DNA of 64,000 bases from JBBPZA01 sp963797015 (GTDB lineage Bacteria > Actinomycetota > Thermoleophilia > Solirubrobacterales > Solirubrobacteraceae). Numbering within the stretch: the first letter of the stretch is position 1; each line of letters starts with the position of its first letter. The position numbers and the translations under genes were made by a program. This document shows, piece by piece, positions 1 to 8,981 of this stretch. The notes below the pieces were generated by a model, which had not been told where the DNA came from, made no database searches, and saw nothing but the letters and a program-made list of their open reading frames with translations. The DNA lies in the NCBI GenBank assembly GCA_963797015.1, contig CAWCNV010000001.1, positions 496,001 to 560,000 of the forward strand, read 5' to 3'.

Positions 1-1
1 C

Positions 2-2059
2 GCGCGGGAGATCGTCGAGCTCGCGAAGGGCTTGGAGGGGATCGTTCGCAACTCCTCGATCCACGCCGCCGCAGTGGTGATCGCCGACCGTCCGCTCACC
101 GACATCGTTCCCTTGCAGCTGGCCGAGGCGGGCGCCGACGAGCGAGGGCAGAAGGCCTACCGCACCGTCACCCAGTTCTCGATGGGGCCGATCGAGCAGA
201 TCGGCCTGCTGAAGATGGACTTTCTGGGCCTGCGCAACCTCGACGTGATCGAGAGCGCGCTGGACATCATCGCCCGCTCGACCGGGGGCGCCGACGGCGA
301 AGCCGTTGGTCGACCGGACATGACGACGCTGCCGCTCGACGACGCCCGCGTCTACGAGATGCTCGGGCGCGGCGACTCGGTGGGCGTGTTCCAGTTCGAG
401 TCCGAGGGCATGCGCGAGGCGCTGAAGAAGGTGCGGCCCACGGAGTTCGACGACCTCGTCGCGCTCAACGCGCTTTACCGCCCCGGGGCGATGGACCAGA
501 TCCCCACCTACGCCAAGGGCAAGCGCGACCCCGAGTCGGTCAGCTACCCCGATCCGCGCCTGCGCACGATCCTCGAGGCGACCAAGGGCGTGATCCTGTA
601 CCAGGAGCAGTCGATGCAGATCGCCAAGGAGCTGGCGGGCTTCTCGGCCGCCCGCGCCGACGATCTGCGCAAGGCGATCGGCAAGAAGAACCGCGCCAAG
701 ATGGCCGCACTGAAGCCGGAGTTCGTCGAGGGCTGCCGCGCCTCGGGCACGAGCGACTCAGTCATCGAGTGGCTGTGGCAGACCAACGAGCGGTCCGCCG
801 ACTACAGCTTCAACAAGTCGCACGCGGCGTGCTACGCGATGATCTCGTACCGCACCGCGTGGCTGAAGGCCAACTACCCGGCCGAGTACATGGCGGCGCT
901 GATCTCCTCGGTGATGGACACCAAGGACAAGGTCCCGTTCTTCGTCAACCAGACCGAGGCGATGGGGATCGAGATCCTGCCGCCCGACGTCAACCTGTCC
1001 GACCACGAGTTCGTGGTCGTCGAGGGTCAGATCCGCTTCGGGCTGGACGCCGTGAAGGGCGTGGGGCACCAGGCGGTCGAGGCGATCAAGCGCGCCCGCG
1101 AGGAGGACGGCCCGTTCGAGTCGCTGTGGGACTTCTGCGGGCGCGTCGACGGCCGCGCGGTCAACAAGAAGGCGATCGAGGCGCTGATCAAGTGCGGCGC
1201 CTTCGGCTCGACCGGTGCGTCGCGCAAGGGGATGCTGATCGTGCTCGAGCAGGCCCAGGGCGCGGGCCAGCGCGCCCAGCAGGACGCGCTGCTGGGCCAG
1301 GGCTCGATCTTCGACATGGGCGGCGGCGCGGCCGAGCCGAGCACCGTGTACGCGCCCAGCCACCCGCCGATCCCGTCCGAGGAGTTCGACCAGGCCCAGC
1401 TGCTCGCCGTCGAGAAGGAGTCGATCGGCCTGTTCGTGTCCGCGCACCCGCTCAAGCCGGTCCGCGACGCCCTGCGCGCCCGCTGCGACTGCACGCTCGC
1501 GGCGCTCGGCGAGCGCCGCGACGGCGACTGGGTCACAGTGGGCGGGATCCTCACCGAGACCAAGCGCATCCGCACCAAGAAGGGCGACCCGATGATGTTC
1601 GCGACGCTCGACGACCTCGACGCCTCGGTCGAGCTGCTCCTGTTCGGGAACGCGCTCGAGGCGGCCGGCGACGCCGCCGCGGTCGACTCGATCGTGACGG
1701 TCCGCGGTCGCGTCGACCACAAGGACGCGACCAAGACCTGCGTGATCGTCCAGGACGTCACGCGCTTCGAGCCCACCGCCGAGGAGCTCGAGGCCGCCGA
1801 GGCCAAGGCGGCCGAGACGGTGATTCCGCGCGCGCTGCGTCTGCGCGTCGACGCCACGCGCCTGCCGGCGAGCGTGATCGACGAGCTCAAGCACCTGCTC
1901 GAGACCTTCCCCGGCGACTCCGAGGTCGTGCTCGAGATGAGCACCGCGGCCGGCGCGCGCCGGCTGCGGCTCGGCAACGGCTATCGCGTGGAGGCGAGCG
2001 CCGGGCTGCGCGCGGAGCTGGCCCAGCTGCTGGGCCCGTCGGAGCTCAGCGCCGCGTAG
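2..2059 (+). CDS. dnaE: DNA polymerase III alpha subunit, 3' part
   Basis: This is the C-terminal part of the replicative DNA polymerase alpha subunit; the frame is open to the left edge, so the N-terminal PHP and most of the palm lie outside. The visible 685 residues begin in the conserved IVRNSSIHAA motif (bases 41-70) and include the fingers-region FNKSHAACYAMISYRTAWLK, an HhH tract (FGLDAVKGVG, about 1030-1075) and a C-terminal OB-fold (VTVGGILTETKRIRTKKGDP, from about 1540). The full family protein is about 1170 residues. Reading is uninterrupted and codon use matches core genes. Essential replication gene; the TTG at 32 is internal and is not the start. Confidence 0.97.
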   Translation, partial: AREIVELAKGLEGIVRNSSIHAAAVVIADRPLTDIVPLQLAEAGADERGQKAYRTVTQFSMGPIEQIGLLKMDFLGLRNLDVIESALDIIARSTGGADGEAVGRPDMTTLPLDDARVYEMLGRGDSVGVFQFESEGMREALKKVRPTEFDDLVALNALYRPGAMDQIPTYAKGKRDPESVSYPDPRLRTILEATKGVILYQEQSMQIAKELAGFSAARADDLRKAIGKKNRAKMAALKPEFVEGCRASGTSDSVIEWLWQTNERSADYSFNKSHAACYAMISYRTAWLKANYPAEYMAALISSVMDTKDKVPFFVNQTEAMGIEILPPDVNLSDHEFVVVEGQIRFGLDAVKGVGHQAVEAIKRAREEDGPFESLWDFCGRVDGRAVNKKAIEALIKCGAFGSTGASRKGMLIVLEQAQGAGQRAQQDALLGQGSIFDMGGGAAEPSTVYAPSHPPIPSEEFDQAQLLAVEKESIGLFVSAHPLKPVRDALRARCDCTLAALGERRDGDWVTVGGILTETKRIRTKKGDPMMFATLDDLDASVELLLFGNALEAAGDAAAVDSIVTVRGRVDHKDATKTCVIVQDVTRFEPTAEELEAAEAKAAETVIPRALRLRVDATRLPASVIDELKHLLETFPGDSEVVLEMSTAAGARRLRLGNGYRVEASAGLRAELAQLLGPSELSAA

Positions 2060-2107
2060 CAGGGCGCCGATTAGTCCCGGCCACTCGCCCGGTCACTGTG
2101 GGTACGC

Positions 2108-2542
2108 ATGGCCTTCGTTCCGCCTGCCCGTCACCTCCTGCGCGCCAAGGACCTCGCCGACGCGCGCTACTTCGAGCCGCTCGACGTGGGCACCATGGCT
2201 GGCGCCGCGGGCCTCTCGCGCGCGCATTTCAGCCGCGAGTTCCGCCGTGCCTTCGGCGAGTCCCCGCATGCATACCTGCTCACCCGTCGCCTCGAGCGCG
2301 CGGCCGCGCTGCTGCGGACGACCGACCGCTCGGTCACCGACATCTGCTTCTCGGTCGGACTGCGGAGCGTCGGGTCGTTCACGACGAGCTTCGCGCGGAC
2401 CTACGGCGTGTCCCCGACCACCTACCGCGCGGGCTTCCCGCCGGCCACCGAGCACGCGCTGATCCCGACCTGCGTCCTGCGCGCCTACACGCGCCCGCAA
2501 CGCCGCACGTTTCGAGAAGACAACGGCGATGGGCGCGACTAG
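2108..2542 (+). CDS. AraC-family helix-turn-helix regulator
   Basis: This 144-residue protein is essentially one AraC DNA-binding domain with two HTH motifs: residues about 28-55 (MAGAAGLSRAHFSREFRRAF) and about 75-105 (VTDICFSVGLRSVGSFTTSF). No ligand-binding domain precedes it. The ATG lies 48 bases after dnaE. A VOC/glyoxalase-fold gene follows 38 bases downstream on the same strand; AraC-type regulators paired with VOC proteins are a common actinobacterial arrangement, so it probably controls that gene (inference). The tail after about residue 115 is basic and unstructured. Confidence 0.88.
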   Translation: MAFVPPARHLLRAKDLADARYFEPLDVGTMAGAAGLSRAHFSREFRRAFGESPHAYLLTRRLERAAALLRTTDRSVTDICFSVGLRSVGSFTTSFARTYGVSPTTYRAGFPPATEHALIPTCVLRAYTRPQRRTFREDNGDGRD

Positions 2543-2580
2543 CTTGGGCGTCGACCCTTACCCGACTCAGGAGGACTCCG

Positions 2581-3003
2581 ATGTTCAGGATCGCCAACGC
2601 CCAGCTCTGGGTCCACGACCAGGACGAGGCGCTCGACTTCTACACGAAGAAGGTCGGCATGGAGGTGCGCAGCGACGTGACGCTGCCCGAGCTGGGGGAC
2701 TTCCGCTGGCTCGCCGTGGGGCCGCCGGGGCAGAAGGACGTCTCGATCGTGCTGATGGCCATTCCGGGTGCGCCGGTGATGGACCCGGACACCGCCGAGC
2801 AGGTGCGTGCGCTGATGGCCAAGGGCTTCGCGGGCACGATCTTCCTGGCCACCGACGACTGCCAGGCGTCCTACGAGGAGCTCAAGGGCCGAGGCGTCGA
2901 GTTCAGCGAGGAGCCCGAGCAGCGGCCCTACGGGATCGACTCCGCGTTCCGCGATCCGTCGGGCAACAGCGTCCGGCTGACGCAGGTCACGATCCCGCTC
3001 TGA
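2581..3003 (+). CDS. VOC (glyoxalase/bleomycin-resistance fold) family protein
   Basis: A 140-residue vicinal-oxygen-chelate protein with two beta-alpha-beta-beta-beta halves: ANAQLWVHDQDEALDFYTKK at the start and FAGTIFLATDDCQASYEEL in the second half, ending in the typical DPSGNSVRLTQ. Members are metal-dependent lyases, isomerases, dioxygenases or antibiotic-binding proteins; the substrate cannot be read from sequence. The ATG at 2581 has a good ribosome binding site (CAGGAGG, about 2569-2575). It follows the AraC regulator and is probably its target. Confidence 0.88.
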   Translation: MFRIANAQLWVHDQDEALDFYTKKVGMEVRSDVTLPELGDFRWLAVGPPGQKDVSIVLMAIPGAPVMDPDTAEQVRALMAKGFAGTIFLATDDCQASYEELKGRGVEFSEEPEQRPYGIDSAFRDPSGNSVRLTQVTIPL

Positions 3004-3028
3004 TCCACGCGCGTGCGGCGGCGGGCCG

Positions 3029-3904
3029 TCAGCCGCCGCCGCGCGCTTTCAGCCCGCGCGTGCGCAGGCGCCGCATAGTCGAGACGTCGCGCTTGGCCGG
3101 CGCCTTGCCCTCGACGCCCGGACCCTCGAAGATCGCCGGCAGCCCGTCGAAGCGGGGCTCGGAGAGAAAGGTCGCGCAGCCCGCGCTGCCGAGCTCGCCC
3201 TTGCCGAGCGGCGCGTGACGGTCGACGTTGGAGCCGAGCGCCGCCTTGGAGTCGTTGACATGCAGCGAGCCGAGCCGGTCGAGCCCCACGATCGCGACGC
3301 ACTCGTCGATGACCTGCGCGAGCGACTCGGGCGTGCGGACGTCGAAGCCGGAGCCGAGGAGGTGGGCCGAGTCCAGACACATGCCGAGCCGCTCGTCGCC
3401 GCCCGCCTGCTCTATCAGCGCGGCGAGCTCGCGGAAGGAACGCCCCAGCGTGCCTCCCGCGCCGGCGGTGTTCTCGAGGTGCAGCGGGCAGCGCTCTGAC
3501 TCCGCGAGCGCTTCGCGGATGACCGCAGCCGCACGGCCGACGGCCTCGTCCACGTCGGACTTCAGCGCCGAGCCGGCGTGCAGCACTACGCCGTCGACGC
3601 CCAGCGCGTCACCCGAGCGCAGCGCGGTCGTGAGCGCCCGCAGCGACTTGTCGCGCAGCTCGCGGTCCTCGCTGGCGCAGTTGATGAGGTAGACGGCGTG
3701 GATCAGCGTGGCCTGGACCTTCGAGTCCTGGAAGGCCTGCCGGTAGGCGGCGACCTCCGAATCGGTGTACACCCGGGCGCGCCACGCGCGCGGGCTCTGG
3801 TTGAAGAACTGGATCGCCTCGCAGCCGCGCTCTTCGCCGTTTCGCACCGCGTTGGCGGGGCCGCCGGCGGGGGAGACCTGGGCCCCGACTAGCATGGCGG
3901 TCAT
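3029..3904 (-). CDS. nfo: Deoxyribonuclease IV (AP endonuclease)
   Basis: Endonuclease IV cleaves the phosphodiester 5' of abasic sites in base-excision repair. The sequence is a TIM barrel carrying the expected trinuclear-zinc ligands: IHAVY, VVLHAGS, LENTAG, CLDSAHL, LHVNDSK, DRHAPLGKG and FEGPG. Length (about 291 residues) is normal. Two in-frame ATGs are possible, at 3904 and 3895; the second gives the family-like start MLVGAQVSPAGG and is equally plausible. It diverges from gltX with only 3 bases (or 12) between start codons, so each promoter must lie inside the other gene or the mRNAs are leaderless. Confidence 0.93.
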   Translation of the reverse strand: MTAMLVGAQVSPAGGPANAVRNGEERGCEAIQFFNQSPRAWRARVYTDSEVAAYRQAFQDSKVQATLIHAVYLINCASEDRELRDKSLRALTTALRSGDALGVDGVVLHAGSALKSDVDEAVGRAAAVIREALAESERCPLHLENTAGAGGTLGRSFRELAALIEQAGGDERLGMCLDSAHLLGSGFDVRTPESLAQVIDECVAIVGLDRLGSLHVNDSKAALGSNVDRHAPLGKGELGSAGCATFLSEPRFDGLPAIFEGPGVEGKAPAKRDVSTMRRLRTRGLKARGGG

Positions 3905-3907
3905 CCT

Positions 3908-5249
3908 ATGAAGGTCCGCTTCGCCCCCTCGCCGACCGGCGCGCTGCACGTGGGCGGCGCGCGCACGGCGCTGTTCAACTGGCTGCTCGCGCGCGGCTCC
4001 AGGGGCGAGATGGCGCTGCGGATCGAGGACACCGACCGCGAGCGCTCCACGCCCGAGAACGTGGACGAGATCTTCGATGCTCTGCGGTGGCTCGAGCTCG
4101 ACTGGGATGGCGATCCCGTCCTCCAGAGCGAGCGCGGGGTGCGCCATCAGGAGGTGCTCGGGACGGCTGCTCGACGAGGGCCACGCGTATCGCTCGGCGG
4201 CCACGGCGGAAGACGTGAAGGCGTGGAAGGACGAGCACGGCGCGCAGCGCGGCTTCCGCGGCGAGCCCGCCGCGCAGGGCGCCGTGCGCCTGCGCGTGCC
4301 CGACGAGGGCGAGACCGTCGTCCGCGACGAGATCCGCGGCGCCGCGACCTTCCGGCACGAGCACCTCGACGACCCGGTGATCGCGCGGGCCGATGGATCG
4401 GTGCTCTACAACTTCGCCGTCGCCGTGGACGACCTCGACATGGGGATCACCCACGTCGTGCGCGGCGAGGACCACCTCTCCAACACTCCCAAGCAGCTGC
4501 TTGTGCTCGAGGCCCTGGGTGCCCCGCAACCGGTCTACGCGCATCTGCCGCTGCTCCACGGCCCGGACGGCCGCAAGCTCTCAAAGCGCCACGGCGCGGC
4601 GTCGGTGCAGGAGCTTCGCGCCGCGGGCTACCTCCCCGAGGCGGTGCGCAACTACCTGGCGCTGCTTGGCTGGGGCGACGAGGACGACGAGACGCTGATC
4701 CCGACCGAGGAGCTCGTGCGTCGCTTCCGTATCGATCGCGTGTCGCGCAACCCCGCGCGCTTCGACGAGCAGAAGCTGCGCTGGATGAACGGGCGCTACC
4801 TGCGCGCGTTGCCGGCGAACGAGCTCACGCGGCGGTTGGAGGAGTACACCGGCCGCGACGGGCTCGGCCCGGCGGTGGCGATCGCGCAGGACAAGATCCA
4901 GACGCTGAGCGACTTCTGGCCGCTGGCCGGCTTCCTGTTCGAGGGCCCCGCCGACGATCCCGGCGCGCGCGAGCGCGTGCTCGACGCCGCGGGGCGCGAG
5001 CGGCTCGCGGAGGCGCGCGAGGCCCTGGCCGGCGTCGATCCGTGGACCGAGGAGGGGGTGGAAGCGGCGCTCCGCGGCGTGGTCGAGCGCCTGGGGGTCC
5101 GGCCCAAGGACGTCTTCCAACCCGTCCGCGTGGCGATCGCCGGAACGACCGTCTCACCGGGCATCTTCGAGTCCGTCGCGCTACTCGGCCGCGAGGAGAC
5201 GCTGGGCCGCGTCGACGCGGCGCTGCAAGATTCTGCGCTTCGCAGCTAA
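3908..5249 (+). CDS. gltX: Glutamyl-tRNA synthetase, with +1 frameshift near base 4160
   Basis: Class I aminoacyl-tRNA synthetase charging tRNA-Glu (and probably tRNA-Gln, since gatCAB is at 57.4 kb). The first 85 codons hold the HIGH-type signature (FAPSPTGALHVGGARTALFN) and IEDTDRERS. After SERGVRHQEVLG the frame shifts by one base, and the remainder (RLLDEGHAYRS onward) reads cleanly to 5249, with KMSKS-type KLSKRHG at about 4575. Removing one G from the GGG at 4160-4162 restores EVLGRLLDEG. Because the gene is essential and the rest is intact, a sequencing insertion is more likely than a pseudogene. Confidence 0.92.
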
Positions 5250-5284
5250 ACCCCCGGGCCGGTGCTGCCGATAGGGAAGGCGAG

Positions 5285-6370
5285 ATGGCCAGCAATGTCG
5301 TTCCGCTGCGCCGCGCCGAGACTCCCGTGGGGACGTCGCTCGGACGTCACCACAACGAGGGACACGGCCGGCGGCTGACCGCAGCCTTCGAGGCGCTCGG
5401 CGCCTTTCCCGCACTGGCTGAGTCGCGCACGCGGGTCCTGCAGCTCCTCTCCCGGGACGGGCCATCGACCTCCGAGGTCATCTCGGTGGTCGAGTCCGAC
5501 GTCGCGCTGGCCATCTCAGTTCTTCGACTCGCCAACCGCGTCGCCGGTTCGACGCGCGGGAAGGTTGAGGACATCGTCAAGGCCGTCGAGGTGCTGTCGC
5601 CCAACGCGGTCCAGGCGATCGTCTCGCGAGCGCGCACGTTCGACTTCTTCGAGCGCTCGACGCCGTGGGAGGGCGCGCCCGAGCGCTTCCGCCTGCACGC
5701 CACGGCGACCCAGCGCGCGGCCGAGCGCCTGTGTGCCGAGTCCCACTACGACCAGCGCGACCGCCTGACGGTCGGGGCGCTGTTGCACGACGTGGGCAAG
5801 CTCGTGCTCCAGCACGCCTATCCGGGCTACCCGGCGCAGATCCACAACGGCGCGCGCACCCCGGAGGAGCGCGTCAAGCGCGAGCGCCGCGAGCTCGGCG
5901 TCGACCACGCCCTGGTCGGCGGCGTGCTGGCCCGCCGCTGGGGCCTTCCCGCGACCTTGGCCTCAGCGATCGAGCGCCACCACGCCGACGACGCCGAGGA
6001 CGAGGCCGCGTTCATCCGGCTCTCCGACATGCTCGCCCACTACGGCCAGGGCGCCGCGGTGTCGGCAGGCGAGCTGCTCAAGGCCGCGCGGCGCATCGGC
6101 CTCGCTCCCAACGAGCTGCGCACGGTGATGTACGACCTCCCGCTCGGGCAGGCGGCGCGCCAGCGCCACGTCGATCCGTGCCCGCTGTCCGCGCGCGAGG
6201 TCGAGGTGCTCAAGCGCCTGGCCGAGGGCAAGGTCTACAAGCAGATCGCACGCGAGCTCGAGCTCTCGACGAGCACGGTCCGCACCCACCTGCACAACAT
6301 CTACGGCAAGATCGGTGCGGTCGACCGCGCCCAGGCCGTGCTGCTCGCGACCGAGCGCGGCTGGCTCTAA
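5285..6370 (+). CDS. HDOD-domain signalling protein with C-terminal LuxR-type HTH
   Basis: A 361-residue fusion. Residues about 35-240 are an HDOD/HD-type domain: VVESDVALAISVLRLANRVA, then LHDVGKLVLQHAYP with the HD pair, and a late helix IERHH. Residues about 300-361 are a LuxR/NarL-type DNA-binding domain (LSAREVEVLKRLAEGKVYKQ, then LSTSTVRTHLHNIYGKIG). HDOD proteins sense signals or interact with nucleotide second-messenger systems; the HTH makes this a probable transcription factor. The ATG at 5285 is 35 bases after gltX. Its stop overlaps the convergent VanZ gene by 3 bases. Confidence 0.88.
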   Translation: MASNVVPLRRAETPVGTSLGRHHNEGHGRRLTAAFEALGAFPALAESRTRVLQLLSRDGPSTSEVISVVESDVALAISVLRLANRVAGSTRGKVEDIVKAVEVLSPNAVQAIVSRARTFDFFERSTPWEGAPERFRLHATATQRAAERLCAESHYDQRDRLTVGALLHDVGKLVLQHAYPGYPAQIHNGARTPEERVKRERRELGVDHALVGGVLARRWGLPATLASAIERHHADDAEDEAAFIRLSDMLAHYGQGAAVSAGELLKAARRIGLAPNELRTVMYDLPLGQAARQRHVDPCPLSAREVEVLKRLAEGKVYKQIARELELSTSTVRTHLHNIYGKIGAVDRAQAVLLATERGWL

Positions 6371-6729
6371 GCGGCCGCGAGCCGCCGCCGGCGGCGCGCG
6401 AAGAGACGCACCCCGACGTAGCCGACCCCGACGCCGACTGCGTCGATGCCCACGTCGACCGGCGTTCCGTGGCGCCCTTCGACGAACAGCTGATGGACCT
6501 CGTCCGTGCCGGCGTAGGCGACGGCGATCAACGCGGCGGCAAGCGGGGCCCGCCAGCGAAACGCCCGCCACCACAGCACGAACAGCAAGCCGTACTCGGT
6601 CATGTGGGCGAGCTTGCGCAGGACGACGTCCCACGTGCCCAGGCCCGAGTTGAGGTTGGGCTGCGCGGAGAGCGCGAAGATGATCCCCATCAGCAGCAGG
6701 GGAGGGGCAAAGCGGGTGGCGGCTGACAT
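6367..6729 (-). CDS. VanZ-like membrane protein
   Basis: A 120-residue protein with about four hydrophobic segments and the VanZ-family signatures RKLAHMTEYGLLF and DEVHQLFVEGRHGTPVDVGI. VanZ of vancomycin gene clusters gives low-level teicoplanin resistance, but most homologues in soil actinobacteria are uncharacterised, so no resistance role is claimed. It diverges from the Rrf2 gene (26-base gap) and runs tail-to-tail with the HDOD gene. Confidence 0.85.
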   Translation of the reverse strand: MSAATRFAPPLLLMGIIFALSAQPNLNSGLGTWDVVLRKLAHMTEYGLLFVLWWRAFRWRAPLAAALIAVAYAGTDEVHQLFVEGRHGTPVDVGIDAVGVGVGYVGVRLFARRRRRLAAA

Positions 6730-6755
6730 ACGCTTGCATCCTAGGGAGCACGCCG

Positions 6756-7148
6756 ATGATCTCGATCACCACTAAGTCGCCTTACGCGCTGCGAGCGCTG
6801 ACCGAGCTGGCGCGCTCGGGCGCAGACGGCCCGGTCCCGATAGGCGAGCTGGCCCGCCGCCGCGACATCCCCGTTCAGTTCCTCGAGCAGCTCTTCGCGG
6901 CCCTGCGGCGCGCCGGCGTCCTGCGCTCACAGCGCGGCGTCAAGGGCGGCTACTCCTTCGCGCGCCCACCCCGCGAGATCACGGTCCTGGAAATCGTGGA
7001 GCTCCTCGACGGGCCCCTGGGCCGCGACGCGACGGGAGTCTTCGCCGACGCCGCCACAGCCGCCCGAACGATCTTCGCCTCGACGACGATCGCCGACGCC
7101 ATGGAACGCGAGGCCCGCGAGGCCGGCGCGGCGATGTACTACATCTGA
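6756..7148 (+). CDS. Rrf2-family transcriptional regulator
   Basis: A 130-residue winged-helix regulator starting MISITTKSPYALRALTELAR, with the recognition region FLEQLFAALRRAGVLRSQRG and wing VKGGYSFARPP. It has no cysteine, so it cannot bind an Fe-S cluster as IscR or NsrR do; it is a cluster-free Rrf2 protein with unknown effector. Its divergent neighbour is the VanZ-like gene. Confidence 0.9.
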   Translation: MISITTKSPYALRALTELARSGADGPVPIGELARRRDIPVQFLEQLFAALRRAGVLRSQRGVKGGYSFARPPREITVLEIVELLDGPLGRDATGVFADAATAARTIFASTTIADAMEREAREAGAAMYYI

Positions 7149-7222
7149 CCATCTCGGCTCCACGAGCGCGATTCCGCGCTAGCGCTGCAGTCCGATCGGC
7201 TTGGCTTGCCGTCCCTGACCGC

Positions 7223-7542
7223 CTAGCGCCGGGCCGCTGGACGGATCCGCAGTTCAGCTTCAATCCTTGAGGGTCGGTCTTCGATCGCGGCGAGCTGTGT
7301 GCTGAGGACCGCCGGCGCGTTCGTCAGGGCTTGGAGGTCGACGCGGAAGAACTCAACCGGAACAGCGCAAGCTAGGCCGACTGCTCGAGCCGCTCGGAGT
7401 TGGGGTATTGGCTGCCGGCTTCCCACTTCGCGACCGTGTGGCGGCTGACGCCGAGCCGTTCTGCGAGCTGGTCTCTGGACAGGCCAGCGAGGGCGCGTGC
7501 GGCCCGCACACGCGCGGAGAGATCCTCGCCGTTCCTTGGCAC
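7223..7542 (-). pseudogene. XRE-type HTH regulator broken by a frameshift
   Basis: From the GTG at 7542 the minus strand encodes a Cro/C1-type HTH: LSRDQLAERLGVSRHTVAKW followed by EAGSQYPNSERLEQ, then a TAG at 7372-7374. In another frame the expected continuation appears at once (LACAVPVEFFRVDLQAL) and runs to a stop at 7223. Joined, the two pieces give a normal protein of about 105 residues. Either the sequence has an indel near 7375-7390 or the gene is dead. Nearby genes show real decay, so both remain possible. Confidence 0.65.
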
Positions 7543-7655
7543 TGGGTGGATGCTACGCCCCTGAAGGTGGGTTCTTGCTTGGTAGGCGGCCGTAAGGCCC
7601 GCTCGTCCTCGTTCGCAGCGGCCGTCGGCCGAGGACCGTGTGGGAGGATCGGTCG

Positions 7656-8522
7656 ATGCGGCTGGGCTTGCACGCGCTCGGGGTCGGCCCGGGAGCGCGT
7701 CGTGACGTGATCGACGCCGTCGCCGTGGCCGCGGAGGCGAGTGGCTTCGCCAGGTTGTGGTCGGGTGAGCACGTCGTGATGGTGGACCGGTCCGAGTCGC
7801 ACTATCCCTACGCGGCCGATGGCCGGATCCCGATCCCGGCCAGCGCCGACTGGCTCGATCCGCTCGTCGGGCTGAGCTTCGCCGCCGCCGCGACCCGTCG
7901 CATCGAGATCGCGACCGGTGTGCTCCTGCTGCCCGAGCACAACCCGGTCCTAGTGGCCAAGCAGGCGGCTACGCTCGACGTGCTCAGCGGCGGCAGGTTC
8001 ACGCTCGGCGTGGGCGTCGGCTGGTCGCGCGAGGAGTTCGACGCCCTCGGCGTCCCGTTCGCGCGTCGCGGCGCGCGCACCGCGGAGTACGTGGCGGCGA
8101 TGCGGGCGTTGTGGCGCAACGACGTCGCCTCCTTCGACGGCGAGTTCGCCGCCTTCGACGCCGTGCGGGTTAATCCCAAGCCCGTCAGGGACCGCCGCAT
8201 CCCGGTCGTCCTCGGCGGCAACAGCGACGCCGCGCTGCGCCGGGTGGCCGCGTGGGGAGACGGCTGGTACGGCTTCAACCTGTCAGGTGTCGAGGCGGTC
8301 GGCGAGCGCCTCACGGTCCTCGCGGAGCTGTGCCGGGAGGCCGGGCGCGACCGACGGGACCTCGACGTCGCGGTCGGGCTCGAGGACGGCCAACCCGGCG
8401 ACCTCGCACCGCTCGCCGAGCTCGGCGTCAACGAGCTCGTCGTCGTGGACGCGCCCCCGGAGAACCCGCGCGCCGCGGCAGAATGGGTCGCCGCGCTCGC
8501 GCGCCGGTGGCTAGCGCAATGA
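7656..8522 (+). CDS. LLM-class F420-dependent oxidoreductase
   Basis: A 288-residue luciferase-like TIM barrel: LDPLVGLSFAAAATRRIEIA, GVLLLPEHNPVLVAKQAATL, LDVLSGGRFTLGVGVGWSRE and FARRGARTAEYVAAMRALW are the family signatures of coenzyme-F420 enzymes common in actinobacteria. The substrate is unknown. The ATG at 7656 is preceded by GGGAGG (7642-7647); an upstream in-frame GTG is less likely. It probably has its own promoter, since the preceding gene is on the other strand. Confidence 0.88.
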   Translation: MRLGLHALGVGPGARRDVIDAVAVAAEASGFARLWSGEHVVMVDRSESHYPYAADGRIPIPASADWLDPLVGLSFAAAATRRIEIATGVLLLPEHNPVLVAKQAATLDVLSGGRFTLGVGVGWSREEFDALGVPFARRGARTAEYVAAMRALWRNDVASFDGEFAAFDAVRVNPKPVRDRRIPVVLGGNSDAALRRVAAWGDGWYGFNLSGVEAVGERLTVLAELCREAGRDRRDLDVAVGLEDGQPGDLAPLAELGVNELVVVDAPPENPRAAAEWVAALARRWLAQ

Positions 8523-8666
8523 CTTGGCGAACCGCCGGCCGTTCGAGCTTGCTGCTGTCGCTCGGCGCGTCGTCGCCTGGGTTCTGCTCTTGGCGACGAG
8601 CACGTCGCTGGTCAACGCCGGGCCGACACCTGCCTTCATGTTTGCGCCCTCAACCGACCGCGGATT

Positions 8667-8981
8667 TCAAAGGACGGGACGCACGACGAGCATCCCCCGG
8701 CTCGAGACGAGATGCGCCAGGTCGTCCGCCAAGCGTTGGACGTGTTCGCTCGCCTGTTGCTCGAAGCGCCGCACTTCGACGATCTCGGCGATCAGCACGT
8801 AATCGGCTTGACCGATGGACTGTCCGGGCACGTCCGCCGGCCGCGTAAGGCGCCAATCCGAGACCGTGTCCAGCGACCCGCGGACGATGTCGCGATCCTC
8901 CGTCATCAGACGCTCAAAGTCCTCGGCTAGCTCCGGCGAACGCAGCTGAAACCACATGAGAAGGGTCGCCGGAGGACTCAT
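8667..8981 (-). CDS. Small protein of unknown function, possible alpha/beta-barrel
   Basis: A 104-residue reading frame with normal codon use, starting MSPPATLLMWFQLRSPELAE and containing WRLTRPADVPGQSIGQADYV and IAEIVEVRRFEQQASEHVQR. The alternation of short strands and helices resembles dimeric alpha/beta-barrel (EthD/ABM-like) proteins but I do not recognise a specific family. The ATG at 8981 was chosen because the longer frame upstream looks non-coding. Confidence 0.55.
   Translation of the reverse strand: MSPPATLLMWFQLRSPELAEDFERLMTEDRDIVRGSLDTVSDWRLTRPADVPGQSIGQADYVLIAEIVEVRRFEQQASEHVQRLADDLAHLVSSRGMLVVRPVL

Noticed and set aside
758..1894. Long antisense open frames over dnaE and similarly over most core genes
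   Set aside because: Codon-position bias in GC-rich DNA opens antisense frames; their proteins are Arg/Ala/Pro-rich with no motif.
3908..6370. A single 820-codon open frame from the gltX start to the end of the HDOD gene
   Set aside because: It is a chimera: after base 4160 it reads gltX in the wrong frame and then happens to join the HDOD gene. The two real proteins are separable.
6367..6729. VanZ gene as a glycopeptide-resistance determinant
   Set aside because: No other van gene is present and VanZ-like proteins are widespread without that role.
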